A stretch of DNA of 18,059 nucleotides from an uncultured Bacteroides sp. (GTDB lineage: Bacteria > Bacteroidota > Bacteroidia > Bacteroidales > Bacteroidaceae): contig CAJJYX010000051.1 in the NCBI GenBank assembly GCA_905197435.1, positions 1 through 18,059 on the forward strand, read 5' to 3'. Shown here piece after piece: positions 9,367 through 17,069 of the stretch (the stretch's first letter is position 1; each line of letters begins with the position of its first letter). A program made the position numbers and the translations under genes. The notes beneath the pieces were generated by a model. That model saw only the letters and a list, made by a program, of their open reading frames with translations, was not told the origin of the DNA and did no database searches.

Positions 9367-10449
9367 CCTATCAACCACCTTCACCGGTGCCTCATGTGCC
9401 AGATTCACATTTCCCGTCACAATGACCGTATCGCCCTCTTTCAAGGCATCGTCAGCCATACTATAGCTTTCTGCATTCTCCAGTCCGGTCTGCACATAGT
9501 TCCACTGTGCCTTCCCTTCTTTCAGGGTAAACACCACCTGCTTGCCCGAACGCAGCACCACGGCGCTCTTCGGGATTACAAGCTGCCCGCCCAAAGAGCG
9601 GTGCACGTTCACCCTCACGTTCATCCCGCTGAACAGCCGTCCCTTGCCATCGGTAGAGGCCTTCACCTTAACCATCCCCTTGTCGTCCACCAAAGGGTTG
9701 ATTTGAATGATGCGCCCCTCCTGCCTTGAGCCGGCATCCGAATAAGGGACAATGATTACCTTATCGCCATTCTTTATCAACGGCAGTTCGCTTTCCAGCA
9801 CCGTAAAGTCCACTTCCATGCCTTGAGTACCGATAATGGAGCAGAAGGCTTCCGAGGTATTTGCCTCGTTGAACGGTTTGGAGAAAAGGTTCGCCACTAC
9901 TCCGTCGAAAGGCGCAACCAGCGTGGCATGTTCTTCTTCATACGCAGCAAGCTCATACTGGGCGAGGCTCTGGTCATAACCGCTCTTCACGCGAGCCAGC
10001 TTCATGATGTCGTCAGGCACTTTGGAGGTATCCCCCACCGGATACCCCTGCCCTATCAATACATCCTGCAATTCGAGCCCGGCTTTTTCCAAAGCATCCT
10101 TTGCCTGCGCGGTCTTGTTCTTCAGGCGGAACTTGTCCAGCTCCGCCAGTTTCTGCCCTTTGTGCACATAGTCACCGTTCTTCACATGGATATGCAGCAC
10201 TACGCCTGCCGTCTCAAACCGCAAATCCGCCATGGCTCCGGCCGTCACCTTCCCGTTGCTCACCAGTTCATGTTCAAAAGTTCCCCGTTTCAGCACTTTC
10301 ACGGTCACTTCATTGCTTTCACCCGGCAAGACGGTTGCCATCCCTTCTTCGGGCTCTTTTCCCTTTCCTGCATCAGAGCAGGCAGCAAGCAGGGCAATGA
10401 CCATGCATAGCAGGAATCGATAGTTTTGTGTCTTCATATTCATATTCAA
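9364..10449 (-). CDS. Membrane-fusion (periplasmic adaptor) lipoprotein of the RND pump
   Basis: This 361-residue HlyD/AcrA-type adaptor bridges permease and outer-membrane channel. The N-terminus has a lipoprotein signal with lipobox LAAC (Cys24). The barrel-sandwich (lipoyl-like) halves are seen as VVLHIHVKNGDYVHKGQKLAELD (about 83-105) and ATLVAPFDGVVANLF (about 174-190), separated by an alpha-hairpin of about 70 residues. A beta-barrel and membrane-proximal domain follow, with LVIPKSAVV near 293. The annotated ATG gives MNMNMK; the ATG at 10437 (MKTQNYRF) is an equally good start and fits better if the promoter at 10461 is used. It is the first gene of the efflux operon and the only adaptor for two permeases. 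No regulator gene is adjacent. Confidence 0.93.
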   Translation of the reverse strand: MNMNMKTQNYRFLLCMVIALLAACSDAGKGKEPEEGMATVLPGESNEVTVKVLKRGTFEHELVSNGKVTAGAMADLRFETAGVVLHIHVKNGDYVHKGQKLAELDKFRLKNKTAQAKDALEKAGLELQDVLIGQGYPVGDTSKVPDDIMKLARVKSGYDQSLAQYELAAYEEEHATLVAPFDGVVANLFSKPFNEANTSEAFCSIIGTQGMEVDFTVLESELPLIKNGDKVIIVPYSDAGSRQEGRIIQINPLVDDKGMVKVKASTDGKGRLFSGMNVRVNVHRSLGGQLVIPKSAVVLRSGKQVVFTLKEGKAQWNYVQTGLENAESYSMADDALKEGDTVIVTGNVNLAHEAPVKVVDR

Positions 10450-10460
10450 TTATAAATTGA

Positions 10461-10490
10461 CAAATTTAATCAATTCAAAAGAATAAACTA
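10461..10490 (-). promoter_or_regulatory. Candidate promoter of the efflux operon
   Basis: The 86 bp between the transglutaminase tail and the adaptor gene is very AT-rich. On the minus strand TAAATTTG (10468-10461) matches the -7 consensus TAnnTTTG; the -33 region has only a weak TTTA-like match. Initiation would fall near 10454, leaving almost no leader before 10449 and about 17 nt before the ATG at 10437. Confidence 0.3.
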
Positions 10491-10535
10491 ACATTTATAT
10501 AATATTTCCTCATAACAGTCAATCAAATATACCAT

Positions 10536-10606
10536 TTACCAAAACTCTTGTTTACCATTTTTATAAAGGAAAACCCTCTCTTCCACTCCTCTCGACAAGT
10601 TTTTCA
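10536..10606 (-). pseudogene. Out-of-frame C-terminal tail of the transglutaminase-like gene
   Basis: After the stop TGA at 10606-10604 a second frame continues with LLKNLSRGVEERVFLY and then KNGKQEFW before TAA at 10538-10536. Read after DVPADAIY this gives a natural end for the beta-sandwich, since family members end with a LRN-TRG-EERIF-Y-NGKQ-type tail (recalled). Restoring one base at TATTTAC/TGAAAA joins the frames. The tail is therefore the displaced last 24 codons, not a separate gene. A deletion, a sequencing error or frameshifting at TTTACTGAAAA are all possible. Confidence 0.7.
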
Positions 10607-12475
10607 GTAAATAGCATCTGCCGGCACATCCCTGAAGCGCAGCAGAACTGTTGTTGCCACTTGTCTTTCCAAAGAAATCCATCTCCCATCTTTCCAATAA
10701 AACAATTCGTAAGTATCGCCTATGCCGATTGTATTGCCATCGCCCCGTGGGGTATAGATAATCTTCTCCATTGCAACAGGATGTCCAAAATCCATACCAA
10801 CCCATCCACCGGAATCGACAGGAGCATTGAAGAAAGTCAACAAATCACCATCAAAAACTGCCTCCTTACGAGTATGCGATTCATTCCAAATGGAACCTTC
10901 CGTACCTATAATACGCCCCACAATCGGGCTATGCGAAGCTTTATCAATGAAAGTCATTTCAGCCATGTTGCAAAAAGTAAGTTTACACGGCTGGTAGTAA
11001 CGCCAATACCTATAAGCTTTTGTGGAAGGAGTAAGCACCACTTCCACCCCTTTCGTACCCCGCTCTTTTATCTCATGAAGGGTTATCGAGTCCTCAAAAT
11101 TTGCACAATTCGCAACTTGGAACTTCCCTCCGACCACATGATGAATGATATTCTGTACATGAGGGAAAAGCGGGTATTTCCGATAGAGTACTATTTCCTC
11201 CTTAGTCTCCTTTTGCGGAACAATCCACTGAACCTCACCTTTTGAAGTCAGCACAAAAGGATTACCCAAAGGAACAACTGCGTGATGCTGATAGCCCACC
11301 GGGAGATACAAGACATCGCGTCCCAAGTTCCGGAACAAAGCTTTGCGGTAACGAACCTCTGCAAAAGCAACAGGATTCCACGCTTTATTATCGAACATGG
11401 CCAGATAAATATAACTGCCGTTTTCTCTATCCACCTCTACCTCCACATCAGATGTCACCATATACTCGTTTGTAACATCCTTAATACATAACGTCCGGAA
11501 GGTTTGCGGTACAAACCGTTCACTCTGATGCAGTTTTTCCAAATCAGGATTGACAGCATACGTATTCCGATAAACCTTTGCCATTTTTTCATCAAGCTTG
11601 TGCGGTTCTCCCGGATTGCTCTCAACCCCGCTAAAGGGAATAGGCTTGCCGCTGTTTGCCAATACCACATTCCAGGAATGCCCTTTCTCGCGAAAAGGCC
11701 ATTGGGGAGTAAAGTCGATAGCTACCGGAATGCCCTCACTCCTAAGCACCGCAGCAGCAACCTCCACATAATCCTGGCATACTCCAAATGGCATCCGCAA
11801 TTTAGTGGACAGTCGATGAATCGGGAACATTTCATTGCCACGCAAATCCGGCCTTATGCTGTCTTTCAGATTAGAGTTAATACAGCACGTAGCCCATACA
11901 GCCGACTTCTCGTACATATAGCAGTATTGCAGGTTTTCCAGCCCCTTGTCAAACCGCTTCTTCAGATAAAAGCGCCATCCGTCCAAAGGTTGCAGTTCCA
12001 CAACTTTATACGGAAGCATCCATTCGCAGAAATCCTGAAAAGAGACATGCATGCTCCAACTCCCTTTTTCCCACTGGCGGAAAGCGTCTTCTATGTTCTC
12101 TATCAGATAATCGGCCGTTACCACCTCCAAGTCGGAAACCATATTATATTTCTTGGTGAACCTGCGTCCCACTCCGTTCATCTCCTCCACCAATTCACGT
12201 ATCGGAATCCCGTGTTTCTCCTGTAAGACAGCATCCACAGCATCATAGTATCTGTCTATCTCATTCCCCTGATAAGAGAGATGCCCCGGCATGTTCTCTA
12301 TCAAGAACTTTGCCGCTTGCAATTTCAATGAATCCATGCGATAGTATGCAAGCACCCGCTCCAGCTCACCCCGATTATCCTTGGCTAACACGAGCGCCCT
12401 TTCCAGCCGAGAATCATTTCTACAGCAGCCAACTGCAATAAAATAGCAAAAGAGCAGACAAAATACTTTATTCAT
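10604..12475 (-). CDS. Transglutaminase-like lipoprotein with C-terminal beta-sandwich, 3' end frameshifted
   Basis: This predicted exported lipoprotein (623 residues before the early stop) starts at the ATG at 12475, which gives a clean signal peptide with lipobox AVGC (Cys17). The papain-like transglutaminase core has the nucleophile in FGVCQDYVEVAAAVLR (Cys233), where the fold's Cys-containing helix is expected. The His lies in GHSWNVVL (His266), and an acidic residue follows in FSGVESN (about 285). The C-terminal about 130 residues, with WVGMDFGHPVAMEKIIYTPR, resemble a galactose-binding/discoidin-like sandwich. The reading frame ends abruptly with DVPADAIY; the expected continuation is present in another frame (see 10536-10606). 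The role is unknown: such proteins may cross-link, hydrolyse or bind peptides or glycans. It lies downstream of the ligase gene with about 33 bp between. Confidence 0.85.
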   Translation of the reverse strand: MNKVFCLLFCYFIAVGCCRNDSRLERALVLAKDNRGELERVLAYYRMDSLKLQAAKFLIENMPGHLSYQGNEIDRYYDAVDAVLQEKHGIPIRELVEEMNGVGRRFTKKYNMVSDLEVVTADYLIENIEDAFRQWEKGSWSMHVSFQDFCEWMLPYKVVELQPLDGWRFYLKKRFDKGLENLQYCYMYEKSAVWATCCINSNLKDSIRPDLRGNEMFPIHRLSTKLRMPFGVCQDYVEVAAAVLRSEGIPVAIDFTPQWPFREKGHSWNVVLANSGKPIPFSGVESNPGEPHKLDEKMAKVYRNTYAVNPDLEKLHQSERFVPQTFRTLCIKDVTNEYMVTSDVEVEVDRENGSYIYLAMFDNKAWNPVAFAEVRYRKALFRNLGRDVLYLPVGYQHHAVVPLGNPFVLTSKGEVQWIVPQKETKEEIVLYRKYPLFPHVQNIIHHVVGGKFQVANCANFEDSITLHEIKERGTKGVEVVLTPSTKAYRYWRYYQPCKLTFCNMAEMTFIDKASHSPIVGRIIGTEGSIWNESHTRKEAVFDGDLLTFFNAPVDSGGWVGMDFGHPVAMEKIIYTPRGDGNTIGIGDTYELFYWKDGRWISLERQVATTVLLRFRDVPADAIY

Positions 12476-12508
12476 ATTGTCAAAAAACAGTCTTCCCATT
12501 ATATCTTT

Positions 12509-12745
12509 CTATTTATCATTACCCATCTTCTTCACTTCCTCCCTCATCTGCCGTATTGCCGTAGATTGTACTTTCGGCTCTTTCGTCAGCACCATCCGTT
12601 TCATCTTCTCAAACTTATCCGGTTGCCTGAAGCTTGGCTCCACATAAAGCTTCGCAAGCAGGTAATAGGGATAAATCCGTCCCGGCAACCGATGAGTGGA
12701 GCGGATAAACCAGTCTTCCGCAGACAGGCAGTCGCCCATCTGTTG
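12509..12745 (-). pseudogene. Displaced C-terminal helical-repeat (TPR-like) tail of the O-antigen ligase-like gene
   Basis: These 78 codons follow the amber codon at 12748-12746 in the same frame. They read QQMGDCLSAEDWFIRSTHRL, then LPGRIYPYYLLAKLY, and end KKMGNDK. The pattern G-D-x-x-x-A-E-x-x-F-x-x-S is a TPR helix pair and continues the repeats begun before the stop (NAGGYQSAVKDYGRLYP and KQQEFEASNRILKEAL). With Tyr in place of the amber, the join ILNVIGKN-Y-QQMGD is what TPR-ending ligases of Bacteroides show. An internal ATG at 12739 could give a 76-residue product, but nothing suggests it is an independent gene. Confidence 0.7.
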
Positions 12746-14113
12746 CTAATTCTTGCCTATCACATTCAGTATCATGGGGTCACAACTGAGCTGTAAAGCT
12801 TCTTTCAAAATACGGTTGGAGGCTTCAAACTCCTGCTGCTTGTGCAGCCCGTGACCATATTCGAACAAAAATGCGGCGCGTTTTTTCAACAAAGGATAAA
12901 GCCGCCCGTAATCCTTCACGGCAGATTGGTAACCACCCGCATTATACAGCACCTTCGCGTTCATCCATTCCCGGCAAGCCTGTTCTGTCCGCAAATCGTC
13001 CTTCAAGCGAATACCACCGATGCCTCCCGCCAATATGGCCAATCCCAACCATTCCCAACGGTTGTTACCCAGTATACAAGCCAACAGTAACCCTGCAAAC
13101 GTTACGACGAATGCCGGAAGTTGCAGAGGATATGAAGAAAAGGAAAAAACCATCAAAGAAAGGACGGCTCCGCAGATTCCATAACGCCCTTTACGTATCC
13201 CTACACACAAGCATGCAATAATCACGGCCAGCAAACAAAAAGCCAAAGGGATGCCAAGCTCCACCGCAGCCTGCAAGTACTCATTGAAAGCATACTCCGG
13301 ACTTCCCGCCACGCGTTCTTCCCACAACGCATAATCACCTGCCGCAAAATAGTGTTCCTGCTCATCCCCATAGGCGGCTGCAAAACTACCGATGCCATGA
13401 CCAGTGAAAGGTTTCTCTGCGATAGCACTGCAAGCCATCTTCCACATGAACAGACGACCGCGTGCAGAATCGGGCTTCAAAGCAAACAGCAACCAGCCCC
13501 CCAGCGCCAAGAGACACAATCCGCCAACTACTGCCATCGCCACCCGTTGCCAATGGCATATCCACAGCAGCCGGAAGCGGATTCCCCATCCGGCATAACA
13601 GCCATATACCCACAAACACGAAACTCCTGCCGCCAACCATGCCGAACGGCTCATCCCTGCCGGAAGCACACAAAGGATGAGCAACATCACTCCACCGGCA
13701 ACCCTCCGCTTCGCCTTACCACCGGTCAGCCATTGATACAGACATACCGGAAGCACCATTGCCAGATAGCCCGAATAAGGTCCGGGATTAAAGAAACTTC
13801 CCGTCATAGCATATAAGGAGTGACCGGAAGCCGTAAAGCCATAGAGCTGGCGCAACCCCCAAACTGCCTGAACACCTCCCAACAGAATCACAACACAGAC
13901 CACGGCAGAACAGAACGATGTCCTAAATGCTCTGCCCCGTCCTGCCAAAAGTGCCAAAAGGATACACGGCAACGTCCCGAGAAATACCTTGTCCAACCAC
14001 ACCCATTGCCCCACCACCTCTCCGGCAGGAAGTCTGGCAGAAACGCAGCAAACCGGTAAAAGCCAAACAGTGACCGCAACCCAACAAAGTATGTCAGCTA
14101 CTTTTTTCCCCAT
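12746..14113 (-). CDS. Wzy_C (O-antigen ligase) family membrane protein, truncated by an in-frame amber codon
   Basis: This polytopic inner-membrane protein has about ten hydrophobic helices over residues 1-350. The large periplasmic loop region carries TGHGIGSFAAAYG and then EYAFNEYLQAAVELGIPL, the signature zone of Bacteroides O-antigen ligase/polymerase-type proteins. This superfamily contains lipid-A-core:O-antigen ligases, polymerases and PglL-type protein O-oligosaccharyltransferases; the sequence alone does not decide among them. The region after the last helix is a cytoplasmic- or periplasmic-side TPR array interrupted by TAG at codon 456. The ATG at 14113 lies 5 bp after the signal peptidase gene's stop; ATGs at 14137 and 14149 overlap that gene and are alternatives. 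There are no glycosyltransferase genes nearby, which makes a role in a peptide-export operon worth considering. Confidence 0.83.
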   Translation of the reverse strand: MGKKVADILCWVAVTVWLLPVCCVSARLPAGEVVGQWVWLDKVFLGTLPCILLALLAGRGRAFRTSFCSAVVCVVILLGGVQAVWGLRQLYGFTASGHSLYAMTGSFFNPGPYSGYLAMVLPVCLYQWLTGGKAKRRVAGGVMLLILCVLPAGMSRSAWLAAGVSCLWVYGCYAGWGIRFRLLWICHWQRVAMAVVGGLCLLALGGWLLFALKPDSARGRLFMWKMACSAIAEKPFTGHGIGSFAAAYGDEQEHYFAAGDYALWEERVAGSPEYAFNEYLQAAVELGIPLAFCLLAVIIACLCVGIRKGRYGICGAVLSLMVFSFSSYPLQLPAFVVTFAGLLLACILGNNRWEWLGLAILAGGIGGIRLKDDLRTEQACREWMNAKVLYNAGGYQSAVKDYGRLYPLLKKRAAFLFEYGHGLHKQQEFEASNRILKEALQLSCDPMILNVIGKN

Positions 14114-14118
14114 CAGCC

Positions 14119-15006
14119 CTATTCCACTCTTTTCCATACTCTTCCCCATCTCATTGCGCCATAGGCTCCTTTCGACTTCCATATCCTGACGGCCCGACCA
14201 ACGATAAACGATTCCGGCAACAATCCCCAGTAGCGGGAATCCTTTGAATTCATCATCTTGTCGCCCGATACGAAATAATAGTTCTCGCAAAAACGGTAAT
14301 TGTGTATCACGCTGTCCCCCAGCAGAACCGTGTCTCCATGCAATGTCAGTTTCTTTTTCTGTTCCCACTCTATCACATTCCTATACAGCAACCGCGTTTC
14401 CGGATTCATTCCTACCACACTACCTTTGACCGGTATATAAAGAGGACCGAACTCGCTTATGTTCCATCCATTACAGCCATTGTCGGGAAAACTCTTGAGA
14501 ACAAGGTCCTGCTCCTCCACCATTCCCGAGGATATTAATTTGCCCAGTTCTTCTTGTGCCTGCACATTCCCCAGAATGCCGTCAAATCCGGACACACGAT
14601 AATGTGTATTCCTTATCTCCAGCGTATCACCCGGCACGGCGATGCAACGCTTCACGTAATACAACATCACGTCCAGCGCAATGCTGTCCCACCTGCCCGG
14701 ATAAGGAAAATTGAACACCAGCACATCATTCCGCTGGTAATTTCTCCATCCAGGCATACGGCATATCTTTATATCTTTTTTTTCCACGGCATCAAGCACA
14801 TTGAACAGACGTGCTCCTCCCGAACATTTATCTACCAGAATATTGTCACCTGCCAGCAACGACGGTTCCATCGAGTCCGACGGTATCCTGAAGGAGGTCA
14901 CCACAAACACCTGCAATACTATCAGTATCACAACAAGCAGGCACAGACAGAACAATACGTTCGTTATTCCGTTCAGCCATTTTCTCAATTGTAATCGCTC
15001 CTTCAT
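14119..15006 (-). CDS. Type I signal peptidase (S26 family), operon-specific paralog
   Basis: This 295-residue membrane-anchored serine/lysine signal peptidase has one N-terminal transmembrane helix at about residues 16-38. Box B reads FRIPSDSMEPSLL with the nucleophile Ser45 (the Ser before Met). Box D reads YYVKRCIAVPGDTL with the general base Lys119. Box E-like VSGDKMMNSKDSRYWG lies near the C-terminus. All catalytic elements are intact, and large insertions between boxes are of the Bacteroidetes type. A GTG at 15009 precedes the ATG chosen here. The gene lies 12 bp after the DUF1573 gene and 5 bp before the ligase gene, in one transcription unit with exported peptides. A housekeeping LepB would be expected elsewhere, so this copy may process the peptides of this operon (inference). 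Confidence 0.9.
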   Translation of the reverse strand: MKERLQLRKWLNGITNVLFCLCLLVVILIVLQVFVVTSFRIPSDSMEPSLLAGDNILVDKCSGGARLFNVLDAVEKKDIKICRMPGWRNYQRNDVLVFNFPYPGRWDSIALDVMLYYVKRCIAVPGDTLEIRNTHYRVSGFDGILGNVQAQEELGKLISSGMVEEQDLVLKSFPDNGCNGWNISEFGPLYIPVKGSVVGMNPETRLLYRNVIEWEQKKKLTLHGDTVLLGDSVIHNYRFCENYYFVSGDKMMNSKDSRYWGLLPESFIVGRAVRIWKSKGAYGAMRWGRVWKRVE

Positions 15007-15018
15007 CACACCAATCAG

Positions 15019-15894
15019 CTATTTTGCATCTCCGCTAATCTTCAAAACCAACGGAGAAGTTTCTGCATTGCAGTATACCGTTATCGTCTTGTTGAAGTGC
15101 TCTGGATGCTCGGCTTTATAAACCACTTCCAAATCTATTTCCTTACCCGGTAATACCGGTTTCTTTGAATAAGTTACGGTAGTACAACCACAAGAAGTAG
15201 TAACATCTTGTATAACCAATGGTTTGTCTCCGCTATTCTTTATGAGAAAACGTCCCCTTCGATCCTCTTTCCAATCAAAACGACCTAAATACAAAGCTGT
15301 TTTTTCTACATCAATCTTAGTTTTGACGATTGCCCCTCTCTTGTTGGTCATTGAAGTTCCAGAAATAACATCCAAATATAATTCCTTTATCTTGACATTA
15401 TTAATTGGGTTTCCAACAGCTAGAACTTTATTCTTTTCATCTAACAAGAACGTTTGGAAAGATGCATTCTTAGGAAATTCATTCAAGTCTTCAAATTTTC
15501 CTTTTTTATCAATGCATATTGGAGCTGAAAACTTTTCACGTTTTAGTATCAATTGCAATTCTCCAATCTTATACGGTTGAAAAATAAACTGATAAGAAAC
15601 GGTATTTGGATAAAGCGAATCAACCATAGACATAAAATCGTTCCATTCTGACAATTTCAACTTACAACTCATGCATCCTATTGAATCAACATAAGTAAAC
15701 ACCTTATAAGTACAATTGAATGAATCCAAACAAACTGCCTTCCCGTCTATCCTTTCGAATGTAACATCTGTAGGGAAAAGAATCTCCCTACCCTGCCACT
15801 CATAAATCAATTTCAACAGTTCTTTCTTTTGGGTATGCACACATGAAGACAGCAATGTTGCTATAATCGCCAATATACATAAAATTCTTTTCAT
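15019..15894 (-). CDS. Lipoprotein with thioredoxin-like domain and C-terminal DUF1573 domain
   Basis: This 291-residue exported lipoprotein has lipobox SSC at Cys18. Residues about 50-190 look like a thioredoxin-like fold: DSIGCMSCKLKL carries a CxxC (Cys74, Cys77) at the start of a helix, and later APICIDKKGKF and FLLDEKNKVLAVGNP match the central and C-terminal strands of periplasmic TlpA-like folds. Residues about 215-291 are a DUF1573 Ig-like domain: NSGDKPLVIQDVTTSCGCTT followed by PGKEIDLEVVY. The start lies 2 bp after the propeller gene's stop. A surface or periplasmic redox or chaperone role for the neighbouring Cys-rich peptides is a reasonable inference, not shown. The gene is AT-richer than the signal peptidase and ligase genes downstream. 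Confidence 0.85.
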   Translation of the reverse strand: MKRILCILAIIATLLSSCVHTQKKELLKLIYEWQGREILFPTDVTFERIDGKAVCLDSFNCTYKVFTYVDSIGCMSCKLKLSEWNDFMSMVDSLYPNTVSYQFIFQPYKIGELQLILKREKFSAPICIDKKGKFEDLNEFPKNASFQTFLLDEKNKVLAVGNPINNVKIKELYLDVISGTSMTNKRGAIVKTKIDVEKTALYLGRFDWKEDRRGRFLIKNSGDKPLVIQDVTTSCGCTTVTYSKKPVLPGKEIDLEVVYKAEHPEHFNKTITVYCNAETSPLVLKISGDAK

Positions 15895-15896
15895 AC

Positions 15897-16970
15897 TTAA
15901 TCTTTCAGAGTGTACTGTACTATTTCCACTTCACCTTTATCTGCCAAAGCATACAAGACATCATCATTATCAGAAACACAAAAATTTGTCAGTGGATAAT
16001 CTGTTTCAAACTTATTTATCGGTTTTCCATTCCAAGATAATTGATAAATGACATTAGCTTTAAATGCATCCATACCAGCATCTCTAAAATTCTTTCCGGA
16101 ATACAGCAGATAAATATAATTATCCGTTGCGTATGCCATGGTAAAAGACATTTTATTATCTGCACTCATTGGAGCCGATCGATATTCACCTGTTTCTTCT
16201 GTAACATAATTAGGATATCCACCTATCAATTCATAAGTTTTCTCAATTCCATCTTTATTTACAGAAAACAGCATAAAGATAGGAGCACTACGCACAGCAT
16301 ACAAGAATTTGTCCAATGACCGATTAGAGCACAAAGTCCCTTGATAAGCCATCCCTCGCAAACGATTTGGAATAGCTTTCTCGCGACTATCTTCATAAGG
16401 ATATTCAAAAAAGAACTTACTTCCAATAGAATTATCCGTAAGGCTCAACATGTTACTTTCATAGAATCCTAATCCAAGATATGCGTCATATTTTGTCGGG
16501 GATAGCTTAATACTCGATAAAGTATCTTTAAAAACAACTGGAAAATTCATTTCTCCACGCTTAACCTTATCTAAATTTATCTCACGTAATTCACGTTTAT
16601 ATGCATCATAAACACCAAGAATAGAATCGGATTTCATATTACAGAAAGCAAAAACTTGCAAGAATTCATTATTTCCTTCACCTTTTTGTCCAAAACGATA
16701 AACCCTATCGTTTTCTTTCAAATCAACCAAAAGAAAAAGAGAATCTCCAATATCATCATAAATAAGCAAAGATGAATCTACATATTGGATTAAAAAAGGA
16801 CGTCCCAAAATTAATTCTCTATCCAAACAAGACTCTGAAATAAGCTTCTTTGTATTTATAAAAGTACGATCCCAATCTTCTACACTATTATCTGTTTTTT
16901 GCACACATGATGCAAAAGCACTCAATATGCAGAACAAATATAAAAAGCTGTTTAACCTAATTAATTTCAT
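15897..16970 (-). CDS. BF3164/TolB-like six-bladed beta-propeller lipoprotein
   Basis: This 357-residue predicted lipoprotein has lipobox AFASC (Cys22). After the signal, short beta-rich repeats of about 45-60 residues carry propeller-like elements such as LLIYDDIGDSLFLLVDL, GVYDAYKRELREINLDK and, at the end, CVSDNDDVLYALADKGEVEI. YRFGQKGEGNNEFLQVFAF is the motif typical of the Bacteroides family called BF3164-like or TolB-like six-bladed propeller, which often neighbours NVEALA peptide genes. Its biochemical role is not known; propellers of this type usually bind a ligand or peptide. It follows the three peptide genes after a 99-bp gap with a strong hairpin and begins the tightly packed part of the operon. 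The sequence is noticeably AT-rich. Confidence 0.8.
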   Translation of the reverse strand: MKLIRLNSFLYLFCILSAFASCVQKTDNSVEDWDRTFINTKKLISESCLDRELILGRPFLIQYVDSSLLIYDDIGDSLFLLVDLKENDRVYRFGQKGEGNNEFLQVFAFCNMKSDSILGVYDAYKRELREINLDKVKRGEMNFPVVFKDTLSSIKLSPTKYDAYLGLGFYESNMLSLTDNSIGSKFFFEYPYEDSREKAIPNRLRGMAYQGTLCSNRSLDKFLYAVRSAPIFMLFSVNKDGIEKTYELIGGYPNYVTEETGEYRSAPMSADNKMSFTMAYATDNYIYLLYSGKNFRDAGMDAFKANVIYQLSWNGKPINKFETDYPLTNFCVSDNDDVLYALADKGEVEIVQYTLKD

Positions 16971-17004
16971 GTTTCCCTAATTTATTAATAAAATTTCCCT
17001 AAGA

Positions 17005-17030
17005 AGGAATCTGTTATACCACAGATTCCT
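17005..17030 (-). terminator. Intercistronic hairpin between the peptide genes and the propeller gene (attenuator or processing site)
   Basis: AGGAATCTGT (17005-17014) and ACAGATTCCT (17021-17030) form a perfect 10-bp stem with a 6-nt loop. On the minus strand it is followed by TTCTTAGGG, not by a U-run, so it is a poor classical terminator. It more likely reduces read-through or protects the peptide mRNA 3' end. It is the only marked structure in the 99-bp gap. Confidence 0.5.
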
Positions 17031-17069
17031 CCATTTTCATACCAACTCATAGAGTGTACCTACGAATTC

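Noticed and set aside
12509..12739. Short open frame as an independent 76-residue gene
   Set aside because: It continues the ligase gene in frame after a single amber codon and carries a TPR helix pair matching the preceding repeats.
17005..17030. Classical rho-independent terminator
   Set aside because: The stem is strong but no U-run follows on the minus strand, so an attenuator or processing role is more likely.
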